Both the position numbers and the translations under genes were made by a program. Below the pieces are notes generated by a model. It did not search any database, was not told the origin of the DNA, and worked only from the letters and a program-made list of their open reading frames with translations. DNA of 64,000 nucleotides from Bacteroides reticulotermitis JCM 10512 (GTDB lineage: Bacteria > Bacteroidota > Bacteroidia > Bacteroidales > Bacteroidaceae): the NCBI RefSeq assembly GCF_000517545.1, contig NZ_BAIV01000002.1, positions 1-64,000 of the forward strand, read 5' to 3'. This document shows positions 56,054-64,000 of this stretch, one piece after another. How positions within the stretch are numbered: the stretch's first letter is position 1; each line of letters starts with the position of its first letter.

Positions 56054-57442
56054 TTATCCAGCTAACTCATTGATTACATCCATGATCTGCTGCCCAATCT
56101 CTTCGGCGGCTTCCATGGTAGAAGCTTCACTGTAAACACGGATAATCGGCTCGGTATTACTTTTACGCAAATGAACCCATTTATCGGCAAAGTCGATCTT
56201 TACACCATCAATGTCGTTGATCTCTTCATTCTTATAGAGTTCTTTCACTTTAGCCAGAATAGCGTCTACATCGATTTCCGGAGTTAAGTCCACCCGGTTC
56301 TTTGCGATGAAATAAGGAGGGTAAGTAGCACGCAGTTCGCTTGTCGTCTTTCCTTCATGAGCCAAATGACTCAGGAAAAGAGCAATACCAACCAAAGAGT
56401 CGCGACCATAATGGCTAGCCGGATAGATAACTCCTCCATTACCTTCTCCACCAATCACCGCATTGGTCTCTTTCATTTTGGTAACTACATTTACTTCACC
56501 AACGGCAGAAGCGCTGTATTCCATACCATACTTACGTGTAACATCACGCAAAGCACGAGTCGAACTCAAGTTAGAAACGGTATTACCCGGCGTATGTTTC
56601 AATACATAGTCGGCTACAGTAACTAGTGTATATTCTTCTCCATACATTACACCGTCTTCGCAGATCATCGCCAAACGATCTACATCGGGGTCGACAACAA
56701 ACGCTACGTCTGCTTTCCCACCCTTCATCAGATTCATGATGTCACTTAGATTCTTTTCCAATGGTTCCGGATTGTGTTGAAAGTCTCCGGTTGGTTCGCA
56801 ATAGAGCTTTTCTACATGCTTCACGCCCAAACGATCAAGCAATTCAGGAAGGATAATTCCACCCACTGAGTTAACACAATCAATCGCTACGCGAAAGTTT
56901 GCTTTCCGGATAGCTTCGACATCGACTAATTCGAGTGCCAATACACTATCTATATGTTTTTGGTTGTAAGTCAGATCTTGACGATAGGAGCCCAATTGGT
57001 CGACATCGGCATAGATAAATTCTTCAGCTTCAGCAATACGAAGAACCTCTTGTCCTTCTGCGGCATTCAAGAACTCACCATCTTCATTCAACAATTTCAG
57101 CGCATTCCACTGTTTAGGATTATGAGAAGCGGTCAAAATGATTCCTCCGCAAGCTCCTTCCATAGTAACAGCCATTTCGGTAGTTGGAGTTGAAGCCAAA
57201 TCGATGTCAACAACATCCCATCCCATTCCCATGAGTGTACCCACAACTACATTCTTTACCATTTCGCCGGAAATACGAGCATCACGCCCCACTACTATTT
57301 TATTGCTTTCCGACTTACAGGTTTTGCGAATTAATGTTGCATAGGCCGAGGTGAACTTTACAATATCAAGTGGATTCAATCCTTCGCCTACTACTCCGCC
57401 AATTGTTCCACGAATTCCTGAGATAGATTTAATTAAAGTCAT
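56054..57442 (-). CDS. glmM: Phosphoglucosamine mutase
   Basis: A 462-residue phosphohexomutase. The catalytic Ser is in ILTASHNPKQWN near residue 102, the metal-binding loop is DPDVDRLA near 250, the sugar-binding GEGNGGVI near 325 and the phosphate-binding RKSNTEPIIRVY near 425. It converts glucosamine-6-phosphate to glucosamine-1-phosphate for peptidoglycan and LPS precursors. Bacteroides copies are sometimes labelled phosphoglucomutase/phosphomannomutase; the exact substrate cannot be certain from sequence. It is co-oriented with the DUF4827 gene 35 bp upstream. Confidence 0.85.
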   Translation of the reverse strand: MTLIKSISGIRGTIGGVVGEGLNPLDIVKFTSAYATLIRKTCKSESNKIVVGRDARISGEMVKNVVVGTLMGMGWDVVDIDLASTPTTEMAVTMEGACGGIILTASHNPKQWNALKLLNEDGEFLNAAEGQEVLRIAEAEEFIYADVDQLGSYRQDLTYNQKHIDSVLALELVDVEAIRKANFRVAIDCVNSVGGIILPELLDRLGVKHVEKLYCEPTGDFQHNPEPLEKNLSDIMNLMKGGKADVAFVVDPDVDRLAMICEDGVMYGEEYTLVTVADYVLKHTPGNTVSNLSSTRALRDVTRKYGMEYSASAVGEVNVVTKMKETNAVIGGEGNGGVIYPASHYGRDSLVGIALFLSHLAHEGKTTSELRATYPPYFIAKNRVDLTPEIDVDAILAKVKELYKNEEINDIDGVKIDFADKWVHLRKSNTEPIIRVYSEASTMEAAEEIGQQIMDVINELAG

Positions 57443-57477
57443 AGTGTTTTATATCGTTTTTTAAGGTGTAAAGCAGA

Positions 57478-58119
57478 TTAATTCAGTGCTTTACTGAATG
57501 TCCATATATCGTAATAGAACGGATTTACATATTGCTGTGCAGATTGGTGTCCCATTTTAGACGGTACAATCAACCGGACATGGGAATTGTTACGCACATA
57601 AGGTAGTGCAACCAACCAACCGGCAGGAACTGAAGTCGATGCATATACCGAACTCCAATAGTAGTCCATTTCTAGAAAGGTAGCATACACATAAGTACCT
57701 TGAGCTACATAACGGAAAACTGCCGGACGAGCGTAAAGTTGAGTAGCATCCGCCCATTGTTCCAAGAACACATTGAAACAAGTTGTATCACGTGTCATCA
57801 GATCTTCTTCCAAATAGCGCACACAGATTTCGTCATTCGAAGCGAAAGTATCAACTTTTTCCTCGTTTCCACGATCTACAATCTGCATATATACTCCATC
57901 GGATAGAGAGACGTATTCATTTCGTTCTAAATTAGTAATCGTATCGTTTCTTTCAAATTCAGATTGTGAAATGATCCGGATTCCATTGTCTTTGATGAAC
58001 TTATTCACTGCATTCTTCTCATCTTCCAGCATTTCAGCATAAGTCTTTGAATTATCACACGCCTGAAACAACGCTCCGGCGGTCAATAAAGAAAGGAATA
58101 AAAATATAAGTTTCTTCAT
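57478..58119 (-). CDS. DUF4827 lipoprotein (FKBP-like fold)
   Basis: A 213-residue lipoprotein (ALFQAC, Cys near 21). The mature part begins with a helical KTYAEMLEDEKNAVNKFI segment and then a beta-rich region typical of DUF4827, which structural studies place near FKBP-type peptidyl-prolyl isomerases. No catalytic function is shown. It is the first gene of a two-gene unit with glmM and has its own -7 box at 58146-58153. Confidence 0.8.
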   Translation of the reverse strand: MKKLIFLFLSLLTAGALFQACDNSKTYAEMLEDEKNAVNKFIKDNGIRIISQSEFERNDTITNLERNEYVSLSDGVYMQIVDRGNEEKVDTFASNDEICVRYLEEDLMTRDTTCFNVFLEQWADATQLYARPAVFRYVAQGTYVYATFLEMDYYWSSVYASTSVPAGWLVALPYVRNNSHVRLIVPSKMGHQSAQQYVNPFYYDIWTFSKALN

Positions 58120-58145
58120 TATCTGTTAATTAGCTATATTGGGCA

Positions 58146-58153
58146 CAAATGTA
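58146..58153 (-). promoter_or_regulatory. -7 promoter box for the DUF4827-glmM unit
   Basis: Reads TACATTTG on the minus strand, 26 bp before the start codon at 58119. Confidence 0.5.
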
Positions 58154-58236
58154 TTTCAATTTCACTTAAAGTAGAAAAGGAACTGTTGAATGTTGGTAAC
58201 TTTTAACCTTTCCAACCTTACTTTTAACCTTCCCTT

Positions 58237-59274
58237 TTATCCCTTGGCAGTCAACAAAGGTTTGTATTTCTCAATGGCCTTCTCGAACAAGGCGCTAGCC
58301 TCTGCCAACGATCCGTAAAACTCACCACCGGAGGCATTCAAATGGCCACCTCCACTGAAAAATTCAGCAGCTAGCTGATTGCATGGGAAAGTCCCGACCG
58401 AACGGAAGGATATTTTAATCATATCCTTTTCTGTATCCTCACGCAAGAAGCATGAGAAACACACATTCTTTATCGAAAGTGGGATATTGACAAAGCCTTC
58501 ACTATCTCCCTTGATATAATGAAACTTGCCTTGTTCTTCTCTGGTCAACGTGATAAGTGCTGTATTGTATTCGGAATAAACATTCATATTCGACAAGACA
58601 TACCCCATCAAACGCAAACGGCTCTCTGAATAAGTATTGTAGACCTTGCGATAAATATCATCTTTATCGACACCTTTCGACAACAACTCACTAATGATGA
58701 AATAGATTTCCCGGTTGTTTGAATTATAGGTAAAGCTGCCCGTATCTGTCATCATACCAGTATAGATACATTCGGCTCCTTCTTTGGAGATATCGCTAAA
58801 ATAACCCATACGGCAAATTAAGCGGAATACTAGTTCGGAGGTAGAAGATATACCGGGATAAGACATGGTTATTCTACAAAAGTCTTCGGGATAAAGATGA
58901 TGGTCAATCATTACTTTACGAGCCGGAGAAGCCGCAATAGCATCAGCCATCTCATCAATGCGTTTCAATGCGTTGAAGTCTAGGCAACAAATCACATCGG
59001 CTTCAGCAATTAGTTTATCGGCAAATTCTTTGTAACGATCATACAGAAGTATGTCTTTGCTTCCGGGCATCCATTTAAGAAAATCGGGGTAAGCATTCGG
59101 AACAATAACATTTACTATTTTATCTTGAGAAATAAGAAAATGATAAAGTCCCAATGAAGAGCCGATAGCATCTCCGTCAGGAGACACATGTGATACAATC
59201 ACTATCTTGTCAGCACGCTCGAACCATTTGGTGAAATGATCTATTTTAGCCTGCTCAATTACTTTAGTCAACAT
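58237..59274 (-). CDS. DHH/DHHA1 phosphoesterase (NrnA-like)
   Basis: A 345-residue member of the DHH family. Motif I is SHVSPDGDAIGS near 29, motif II has CCLDFNA and motif III is MIDHHLYP near 137. The C-terminal DHHA1 domain ends with GGGHLNASGG. Relatives hydrolyse oligoribonucleotides (nanoRNase), pAp or cyclic dinucleotide products. Which of these applies is not clear from sequence. It begins the comEC-rpe-fmt-ClC side of the window with its own -7 box at 59297. Confidence 0.9.
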   Translation of the reverse strand: MLTKVIEQAKIDHFTKWFERADKIVIVSHVSPDGDAIGSSLGLYHFLISQDKIVNVIVPNAYPDFLKWMPGSKDILLYDRYKEFADKLIAEADVICCLDFNALKRIDEMADAIAASPARKVMIDHHLYPEDFCRITMSYPGISSTSELVFRLICRMGYFSDISKEGAECIYTGMMTDTGSFTYNSNNREIYFIISELLSKGVDKDDIYRKVYNTYSESRLRLMGYVLSNMNVYSEYNTALITLTREEQGKFHYIKGDSEGFVNIPLSIKNVCFSCFLREDTEKDMIKISFRSVGTFPCNQLAAEFFSGGGHLNASGGEFYGSLAEASALFEKAIEKYKPLLTAKG

Positions 59275-59296
59275 AATGCTAATTTTATAATAGAAT

Positions 59297-59304
59297 GCAA
59301 ATGT
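59297..59304 (-). promoter_or_regulatory. -7 promoter box for the DHH gene
   Basis: Reads TACATTTG on the minus strand, 22 bp before the start at 59274, between comEC and the DHH gene. Confidence 0.5.
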
Positions 59305-59321
59305 ACGATATTTCTTTGTAC

Positions 59322-61427
59322 TTAAAGCAAAAAGCGGACAGAACCTTCTTCAGGTAATGAGATAAATAACAATCCTAATTGACGGCACTCTGCTGCTAAA
59401 GACTTTCTACGGTATTCCGATAAAGAAGTATCAAGCAAGACGTAAGTAGGTGTGAAAAGCTTCGTAAGTTCTTTCAATGACTCATTACACCCTTTACAGA
59501 GGTAAAGATAATTAATGCGCAACGGTGAAGTTGCTCTCTGCGCTTTCCAACGATCATCGGTAACCATACAAACACGACTATCTCCAAAAAAGAAAAGTTG
59601 ATTGGTCGCTTGAAAGCTGGCGTCTTTGTAATCACCCTTCAACTCCGTCGGAGGATATAAATGATGATGGTTCCAGTAGTTCGAAGCGGTGCGGTGCAGG
59701 CGTTCCTGCCCTGTTTCATTATCCGAATAAGCTAGCCAGGAATGTCCATCGGCAGCAATGCCATGGACAGCCGGACAACCTCGAACATTATAAAACACCA
59801 GACTTTGTTGAGGACGATCAGCCGAATACAACCAGACATGAACCGTACTCAAAAGTAACAGGCATGATAAGCTAATCAACAAGCTACGGGCATAAACTAT
59901 TTTTCGCCGGTTATTCCAACTGATATACAAAAGAATAAAAGCCAGATAGATCAGACAAACTTCGCTTTTATGCAGCCATATCCCATCCATAGAAGCATAG
60001 GGCAAATGTTCCACCCAACGAATAAAAGAATTAAGCACAGTCAAAAAGAGGTTGACCACCCATGCCACACCGGATTGTATAAACGGAAAAGGTGTGAGAA
60101 GCAACATGGCAACCGATGTATAAAGTATGAGTGATACTAAGGGAATTACAACAAGGTTAGTCAGTAAGAAATGAGTCGAAAAACGAGAGAAGTAAAGTAT
60201 AACGAGAGGTGCCGTCCCTAGTTGAGCAGCTATAGAAATACTCATAATCCCCCAAACGTATTTACTGACTCGTCGTTTAACTTTCACCAGATTATAAATG
60301 ACCGGTTGAAAATACAGAATGGCGGCGACCGCTAAGAATGAGAGTTGAAAACCGACATCAAACAACCATACCGGATTGCAAAGCAACATCAAAAAGGCGG
60401 TAGCGGCCAAAGTGTTGATCGACAAATTCTTTCGACCAATTACACTAGCGACTGCCAATAGGGTGACCATACTAACCGAACGTATTACGGAAGGAGAAAA
60501 GCCGGTAAAGAAAGCAAAGCACCACAATAATAATAAGATAACAACCGAACGTAAAGCCAAGCCTGCTTTCCCCCAACGCCCAGGAAAGCGAATCACAAAA
60601 AAGAGTAAGGCATAAAGTAGACCGATATGCAAACCGGAGAGTGCGAGAATATGACTAGCACCGGAAACTGAATAACTTTCGACTATCGAATCGCTTAACT
60701 CTGCTTTATCACCAATCGTCAATGCTGACAGAACAGCTAGCTCATCTGTCTCAAACCCTAAATCCCGATAGAGTGCAAGCACCTTTTCACGATGTGAATC
60801 TGCTATCGAACGAAAGGTAGTTAGTTCTTTGGAGGAAAGAAGTTCCCATTTGCCGGATACTATATAGCCGGTTCCACTGATACCTTTCCGAAGTAAATAC
60901 CGGGCGTAATCGAATTCATCAAAGTTTCCTTGGTTGGCAGGAGGGGAAATGCGAGCGGCGACAAGCAACTCATCTCCACTCTTTAAACGAGCCGAAAGCG
61001 AATCTTTTGCCAAATAAAGAATCGCTTGCCGGGCGACCGCTACAGTAGCCGTCGAATCATGCCTTTCGATCAAAGTCGCCCGACAGAGAAAGGTTTTCTC
61101 TTTGGCTTCCGGGTTATCTGTCAAAACGATGCGATAAGCGTCTTCCGTTTTGGGGAACTGATAAACAGTTTTTTCTAGTTGCGTAGTTACCCCAATCCAT
61201 CCTCCCACGAAACAGAGCCCGAGGAATGAAGCCCCAAAACACCAACGAAGGGAGTAACGTTGTTGGAAGTAAAAGCCGAATGTCAGAAGTAGCAGAAAGA
61301 GAAATAAGACTATGTATCCACTCGCTTCTGTTTGGGCATCAAAGAAGTAGTCTCCACAAAAAACGCCTGCTATCCATGGGATAATCAGGCGTAAGAAAGG
61401 ATATTTATGTAGATAATAGTAATCCAA
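59322..61427 (-). CDS. comEC: ComEC/Rec2-family DNA transport protein
   Basis: A 701-residue membrane protein. An N-terminal DUF4131-type region with three membrane segments is followed by an OB-like domain. The competence core (~residues 225-500) contains the ALTIGDKAEL and SGASHILALSGLHIG motifs and about eight transmembrane helices. The usual C-terminal metallo-beta-lactamase domain is reduced: no HxHxDH zinc motif is visible after residue 520, only a ~180-residue tail. It should conduct single-stranded DNA across the inner membrane during uptake, with any nuclease activity supplied elsewhere. It precedes rpe by 11 bp in the reverse sense. Confidence 0.88.
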   Translation of the reverse strand: MDYYYLHKYPFLRLIIPWIAGVFCGDYFFDAQTEASGYIVLFLFLLLLTFGFYFQQRYSLRWCFGASFLGLCFVGGWIGVTTQLEKTVYQFPKTEDAYRIVLTDNPEAKEKTFLCRATLIERHDSTATVAVARQAILYLAKDSLSARLKSGDELLVAARISPPANQGNFDEFDYARYLLRKGISGTGYIVSGKWELLSSKELTTFRSIADSHREKVLALYRDLGFETDELAVLSALTIGDKAELSDSIVESYSVSGASHILALSGLHIGLLYALLFFVIRFPGRWGKAGLALRSVVILLLLWCFAFFTGFSPSVIRSVSMVTLLAVASVIGRKNLSINTLAATAFLMLLCNPVWLFDVGFQLSFLAVAAILYFQPVIYNLVKVKRRVSKYVWGIMSISIAAQLGTAPLVILYFSRFSTHFLLTNLVVIPLVSLILYTSVAMLLLTPFPFIQSGVAWVVNLFLTVLNSFIRWVEHLPYASMDGIWLHKSEVCLIYLAFILLYISWNNRRKIVYARSLLISLSCLLLLSTVHVWLYSADRPQQSLVFYNVRGCPAVHGIAADGHSWLAYSDNETGQERLHRTASNYWNHHHLYPPTELKGDYKDASFQATNQLFFFGDSRVCMVTDDRWKAQRATSPLRINYLYLCKGCNESLKELTKLFTPTYVLLDTSLSEYRRKSLAAECRQLGLLFISLPEEGSVRFLL

Positions 61428-61438
61428 GTTAGTGGCTA

Positions 61439-62089
61439 TTACAGCGACTGAAGTCTATGAATCATCATTTTAGGATCCGGATCTGCAAAAATAGCGTTTC
61501 CGGCAACCAGTACATCAGCACCTGCCTCGATCAAACGCGCTCCTGTTTCCAAGTTAATCCCGCCATCTACTTCTATCAAAGCTTCAGAACCGGTCCGTTC
61601 AATCAATTCACGGAGTTCTCGAACTTTCTCTACCGAATGATCAATGAACTTCTGTCCGCCAAAACCCGGGTTCACACTCATCACCAAGACCATATATACA
61701 TCTTTAATAATATCTTGCAATAAGGAAACCGGTGTAGCCGGATTAATGGTTACCGCCGGATTCATTCCCGCTTCACGGATCTGCTGTATTACGCGGTGTA
61801 GATGTGGACAAGCTTCGTAATGTACATTCATGGTATGTGCCCCCAATGCCTTCACTTCCGGGATAAACTTCTCCGGATTGACAATCATCAGATGAACATC
61901 CAACGGCTTCTCACTCAGTCTGGCTACATACTTCAAAACAGGGAATCCAAACGATATATTGGGAACAAACACCCCATCCATAACATCAATATGCACCCAC
62001 TCCGCTTCACTACGGTTTATCATCTCAATATCTCTAGCCAAATAGCCAAAATCGGCTGAAAGAATAGAAGGAGCTATAATTGGTTTCAT
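61439..62089 (-). CDS. rpe: Ribulose-phosphate 3-epimerase
   Basis: A 216-residue TIM-barrel enzyme of the pentose phosphate pathway that interconverts ribulose-5-phosphate and xylulose-5-phosphate. Metal and catalytic motifs are present: PSILSADFG near 8, HIDVMDGVFVPN near 34, DVHLMI near 64, MSVNPGFGGQKF near 138 and EVDGGIN near 173. It lies between fmt and comEC, with spacing of 11-17 bp on each side. Confidence 0.96.
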   Translation of the reverse strand: MKPIIAPSILSADFGYLARDIEMINRSEAEWVHIDVMDGVFVPNISFGFPVLKYVARLSEKPLDVHLMIVNPEKFIPEVKALGAHTMNVHYEACPHLHRVIQQIREAGMNPAVTINPATPVSLLQDIIKDVYMVLVMSVNPGFGGQKFIDHSVEKVRELRELIERTGSEALIEVDGGINLETGARLIEAGADVLVAGNAIFADPDPKMMIHRLQSL

Positions 62090-62106
62090 ATGCTTAAATT
62101 TATGAG

Positions 62107-63081
62107 TTAGTTCATTTTAAAATCATTCGTCAGACGATATCCGCGAAGTAATTCTTCTGTTTTCAAACGTTTCTTACCCGGTAGTTGCAAAGAGAGAATC
62201 GAAATATATCCATCGGACACAGCTACCTTCATAACTTTCTTGCCGTCCGTCACAATCGTTCCCGAAGCAAGTTGATGAGATTCAATAATTTTCTCGCTTT
62301 CATAAATCTTCACGATCACCGCCTCGCCTTCCGGATTCACCAATTCGCTCCATGCAGCCGGATAAGGAGAGAGTCCCCGAATAAAATCATAAATCCTCTT
62401 GACCGGCTGTTGCCAATCAATGCGACAAGTTTCTTTGAATATTTTCGGCGCAGGACGTAACTCACCAACTACCCCCATATCTTCCTGAGCAATCGGTTTG
62501 ATTGTATCATTCAGTATCGCATCAACTGTTTCGACAACCAGTTCTCCGCCCAATATCATCAATTTATCATGCACAATGCCCACATTGTCAGTTTCGGCAA
62601 TCGGGATACGAACTTGCTGAATCACTCGACCGGTATCGATTTCATGTTGTAGGAAAAAGGTGGTAATGCCAGTCTCCGCATCTCCATTCATAACCGCCCA
62701 ATTGATTGGAGCTGCTCCTCTATACTGAGGAAGAAGGGATGCGTGCAGGTTGAATGTTCCGAACCGAGGCATATCCCACACCACTTCCGGCAACATCCGG
62801 AAAGCAACCACAATTTGCAAATCGGCTTTCCATTCGCGAAGTGACTGGATAAAAGATTCGTCTTTCAGTTTTTCCGGTTGCAACAAAGGAATATTCCTTT
62901 CTAAAGCAAACTCCTTTACAGGTGAATATTGAATTTTATGTCCGCGACCAGCTGGTTTATCAGGCATGGTTATCACTCCTACAACCTGATAACCTCCGTC
63001 AACCAACTTACGCAGTGACTCCACAGCGAAGTCGGGAGTACCCATATATACTATTCGTAAATCTTCTTTCTTCATAATCAA
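62107..63081 (-). CDS. fmt: Methionyl-tRNA formyltransferase
   Basis: A 324-residue enzyme that formylates initiator Met-tRNA using 10-formyltetrahydrofolate. It shows the start VYMGTPDFAVESL, the catalytic FNLHASLLPQYRGAAP near 110 with the Asn/His/Ser region and the Asp in HEIDTG, plus the C-terminal OB-like tRNA-binding domain. Its start codon overlaps the stop of the ClC channel gene (ATGA), so the two are translationally coupled. Confidence 0.96.
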   Translation of the reverse strand: MIMKKEDLRIVYMGTPDFAVESLRKLVDGGYQVVGVITMPDKPAGRGHKIQYSPVKEFALERNIPLLQPEKLKDESFIQSLREWKADLQIVVAFRMLPEVVWDMPRFGTFNLHASLLPQYRGAAPINWAVMNGDAETGITTFFLQHEIDTGRVIQQVRIPIAETDNVGIVHDKLMILGGELVVETVDAILNDTIKPIAQEDMGVVGELRPAPKIFKETCRIDWQQPVKRIYDFIRGLSPYPAAWSELVNPEGEAVIVKIYESEKIIESHQLASGTIVTDGKKVMKVAVSDGYISILSLQLPGKKRLKTEELLRGYRLTNDFKMN

Positions 63082-64000
63082 TCTTCTGAAAAATGTACCA
63101 GCACTTGCCGGTATGAGTTAAAAATCTTCGACTTGGAAACAAATCCTTGATAACGTCCATCCTTATCTACGACCGGAAGATTCCAAGCCTTCGTATCATC
63201 AAATGTCTGCATAACCTGCTCCATACCATCCGTTTCATAGATCTTGGCCGGAACAGATATCATTAGCTTGTTAACAGTAAACCGGTGATAAAGTTCCTGT
63301 CGGAACATTATATTCCGAATATCGTCTAAAAGGACTACTCCCAACAGCTCGCCTGTCCGTTTATCCGTTACCGGAAAAACATTTCGATGAGAAGCAGCGA
63401 TAGCCTTTACCAGTTCACCTAAGTCCATTTCGGGGTGTACAACTACAAAGTCTTTCTCAACGACATTTTCCATCTTCATCAAGGTCAACACCGCCTTGTC
63501 TTTATGGTGAGTGATTAACTGTCCCTTCTTAGCCAAACGCATGGAGTAAATACTATGCGGCTCGAAAACAATAATCGTCAGATAAGAACTTACCGAAACG
63601 ATTATCAGCGGTAGGAACAAATCATACCCTCCCGTCAATTCAGCAATTAGAAAGACTCCGGTCAGCGGAGCATGCATAACCCCACTCATCACACCCGCCA
63701 TTCCCATCAAAGCGAAGTTCTTCTCCGGCAAATAGGCAGCAAACTCCAAGCCGTTACTAAAATGTGAGAAAATGAAACCGGCGATACAACCCAAATAGAG
63801 TGAAGGCGCAAAGATACCTCCACATCCTCCTCCACCATTCGTTGCACTCGAAGCGAAAACCTTAAAGAAGATGATCAATAAGAGATATATAAGTAGTAAA
63901 TTACCATCTCCATAAAACATGGAGTTGTTCATCACCGTATCCCATTCTGCGGATGTTGTTCCAGTCAGCAGCAAATTGATTGTATCATACCCTTCCCCAT
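63078..64000 (-). CDS. ClC-family chloride channel/antiporter with CBS domains (partial, 5' end missing)
   Basis: The open frame runs off the right edge; the visible part is about 307 residues. The edge reads GEGYDTINLLLTG. It is followed by the selectivity-filter segment GGGGCGGIFAPSLYLGC (GxFxP type) and several membrane helices, then two CBS domains (~residues 185-295) ending near VSKSKIFNSYRQVL. It moves chloride, often coupled to protons, with CBS domains sensing nucleotides. An internal TTG at 63974 is not the true start. Confidence 0.92.
   Translation of the reverse strand, partial: GEGYDTINLLLTGTTSAEWDTVMNNSMFYGDGNLLLIYLLLIIFFKVFASSATNGGGGCGGIFAPSLYLGCIAGFIFSHFSNGLEFAAYLPEKNFALMGMAGVMSGVMHAPLTGVFLIAELTGGYDLFLPLIIVSVSSYLTIIVFEPHSIYSMRLAKKGQLITHHKDKAVLTLMKMENVVEKDFVVVHPEMDLGELVKAIAASHRNVFPVTDKRTGELLGVVLLDDIRNIMFRQELYHRFTVNKLMISVPAKIYETDGMEQVMQTFDDTKAWNLPVVDKDGRYQGFVSKSKIFNSYRQVLVHFSED

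Noticed and set aside
58199..58231. Two copies of ACTTTTAACCTT 21 bp apart
   Set aside because: Only two copies, low complexity and off the 22-bp step, so chance cannot be excluded.
1..64000. tRNA, rRNA and riboswitches
   Set aside because: No cloverleaf, CCA-end arm pattern, rRNA sequence or known riboswitch core was found when reading the intergenic regions.

Overview
The window is chromosomal DNA from a Bacteroides-type member of the Bacteroidales. The evidence is a SusC/SusD polysaccharide utilisation locus with a hybrid two-component regulator, Bacteroidetes-only families (DUF4249, DUF4302, DUF4827, DUF2027-Smr), RprXY, an EF-G2-type EF-G paralog, and repeated use of the Bacteroides -7 promoter box TAnnTTTG.

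Layout. 1-2.5 kb: the 5' end of a secreted protein, an AraC-type regulator flanked by a 24-bp inverted repeat, and a 1.1-kb gap carrying a degenerate array with a 22-bp period. 2.5-10.1 kb: a tripartite heavy-metal-type RND efflux operon (outer-membrane factor, adaptor, pump) followed by its own response regulator and sensor kinase. 10.1-17.4 kb: housekeeping block on the minus strand (small secreted protein, rplI-rpsR-rpsF, rprY-rprX, EF-G2 paralog) with a plus-strand MarR regulator. 17.7-26.2 kb: hemW, then an ECF sigma / anti-sigma / TonB receptor trans-envelope signalling operon with lipoproteins and a two-gene LysO transporter. 26.2-34.3 kb: a second 22-bp array, a small secreted protein, DUF2027-Smr, a HipA-like/DUF3037 pair, a HAD hydrolase, an HTH_42 (AlkZ-like) protein, queA, a Nudix hydrolase and a glutathione peroxidase. 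34.3-55.7 kb: a minus-strand PUL with regulator, SusC, SusD, a discoidin-calpain-like surface protein, a DUF4302 lipoprotein, three GH92 alpha-mannosidases and a BSP-type metallopeptidase. It looks built for mannose-rich glycoprotein, with proteases to open the protein and mannosidases to trim the glycan. The third 22-bp array lies between susC and the regulator. 55.7-64 kb: glmM, a DUF4827 lipoprotein, a DHH phosphoesterase, comEC, rpe, fmt and the C-terminal part of a ClC channel.

Three things stand out. First, three intergenic regions carry short degenerate arrays with the same 22-bp period but unrelated sequence words. Second, several proteins have lost canonical catalytic residues: an EF-G with Ser instead of the catalytic His, a PUL hybrid regulator without visible kinase boxes, and a GH92 with Gln at the catalytic acid. 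Third, nine genes are broken only by single-base losses, twelve in all, which look more like assembly indels than decay. Restoring the missing bases gives complete family-length proteins.
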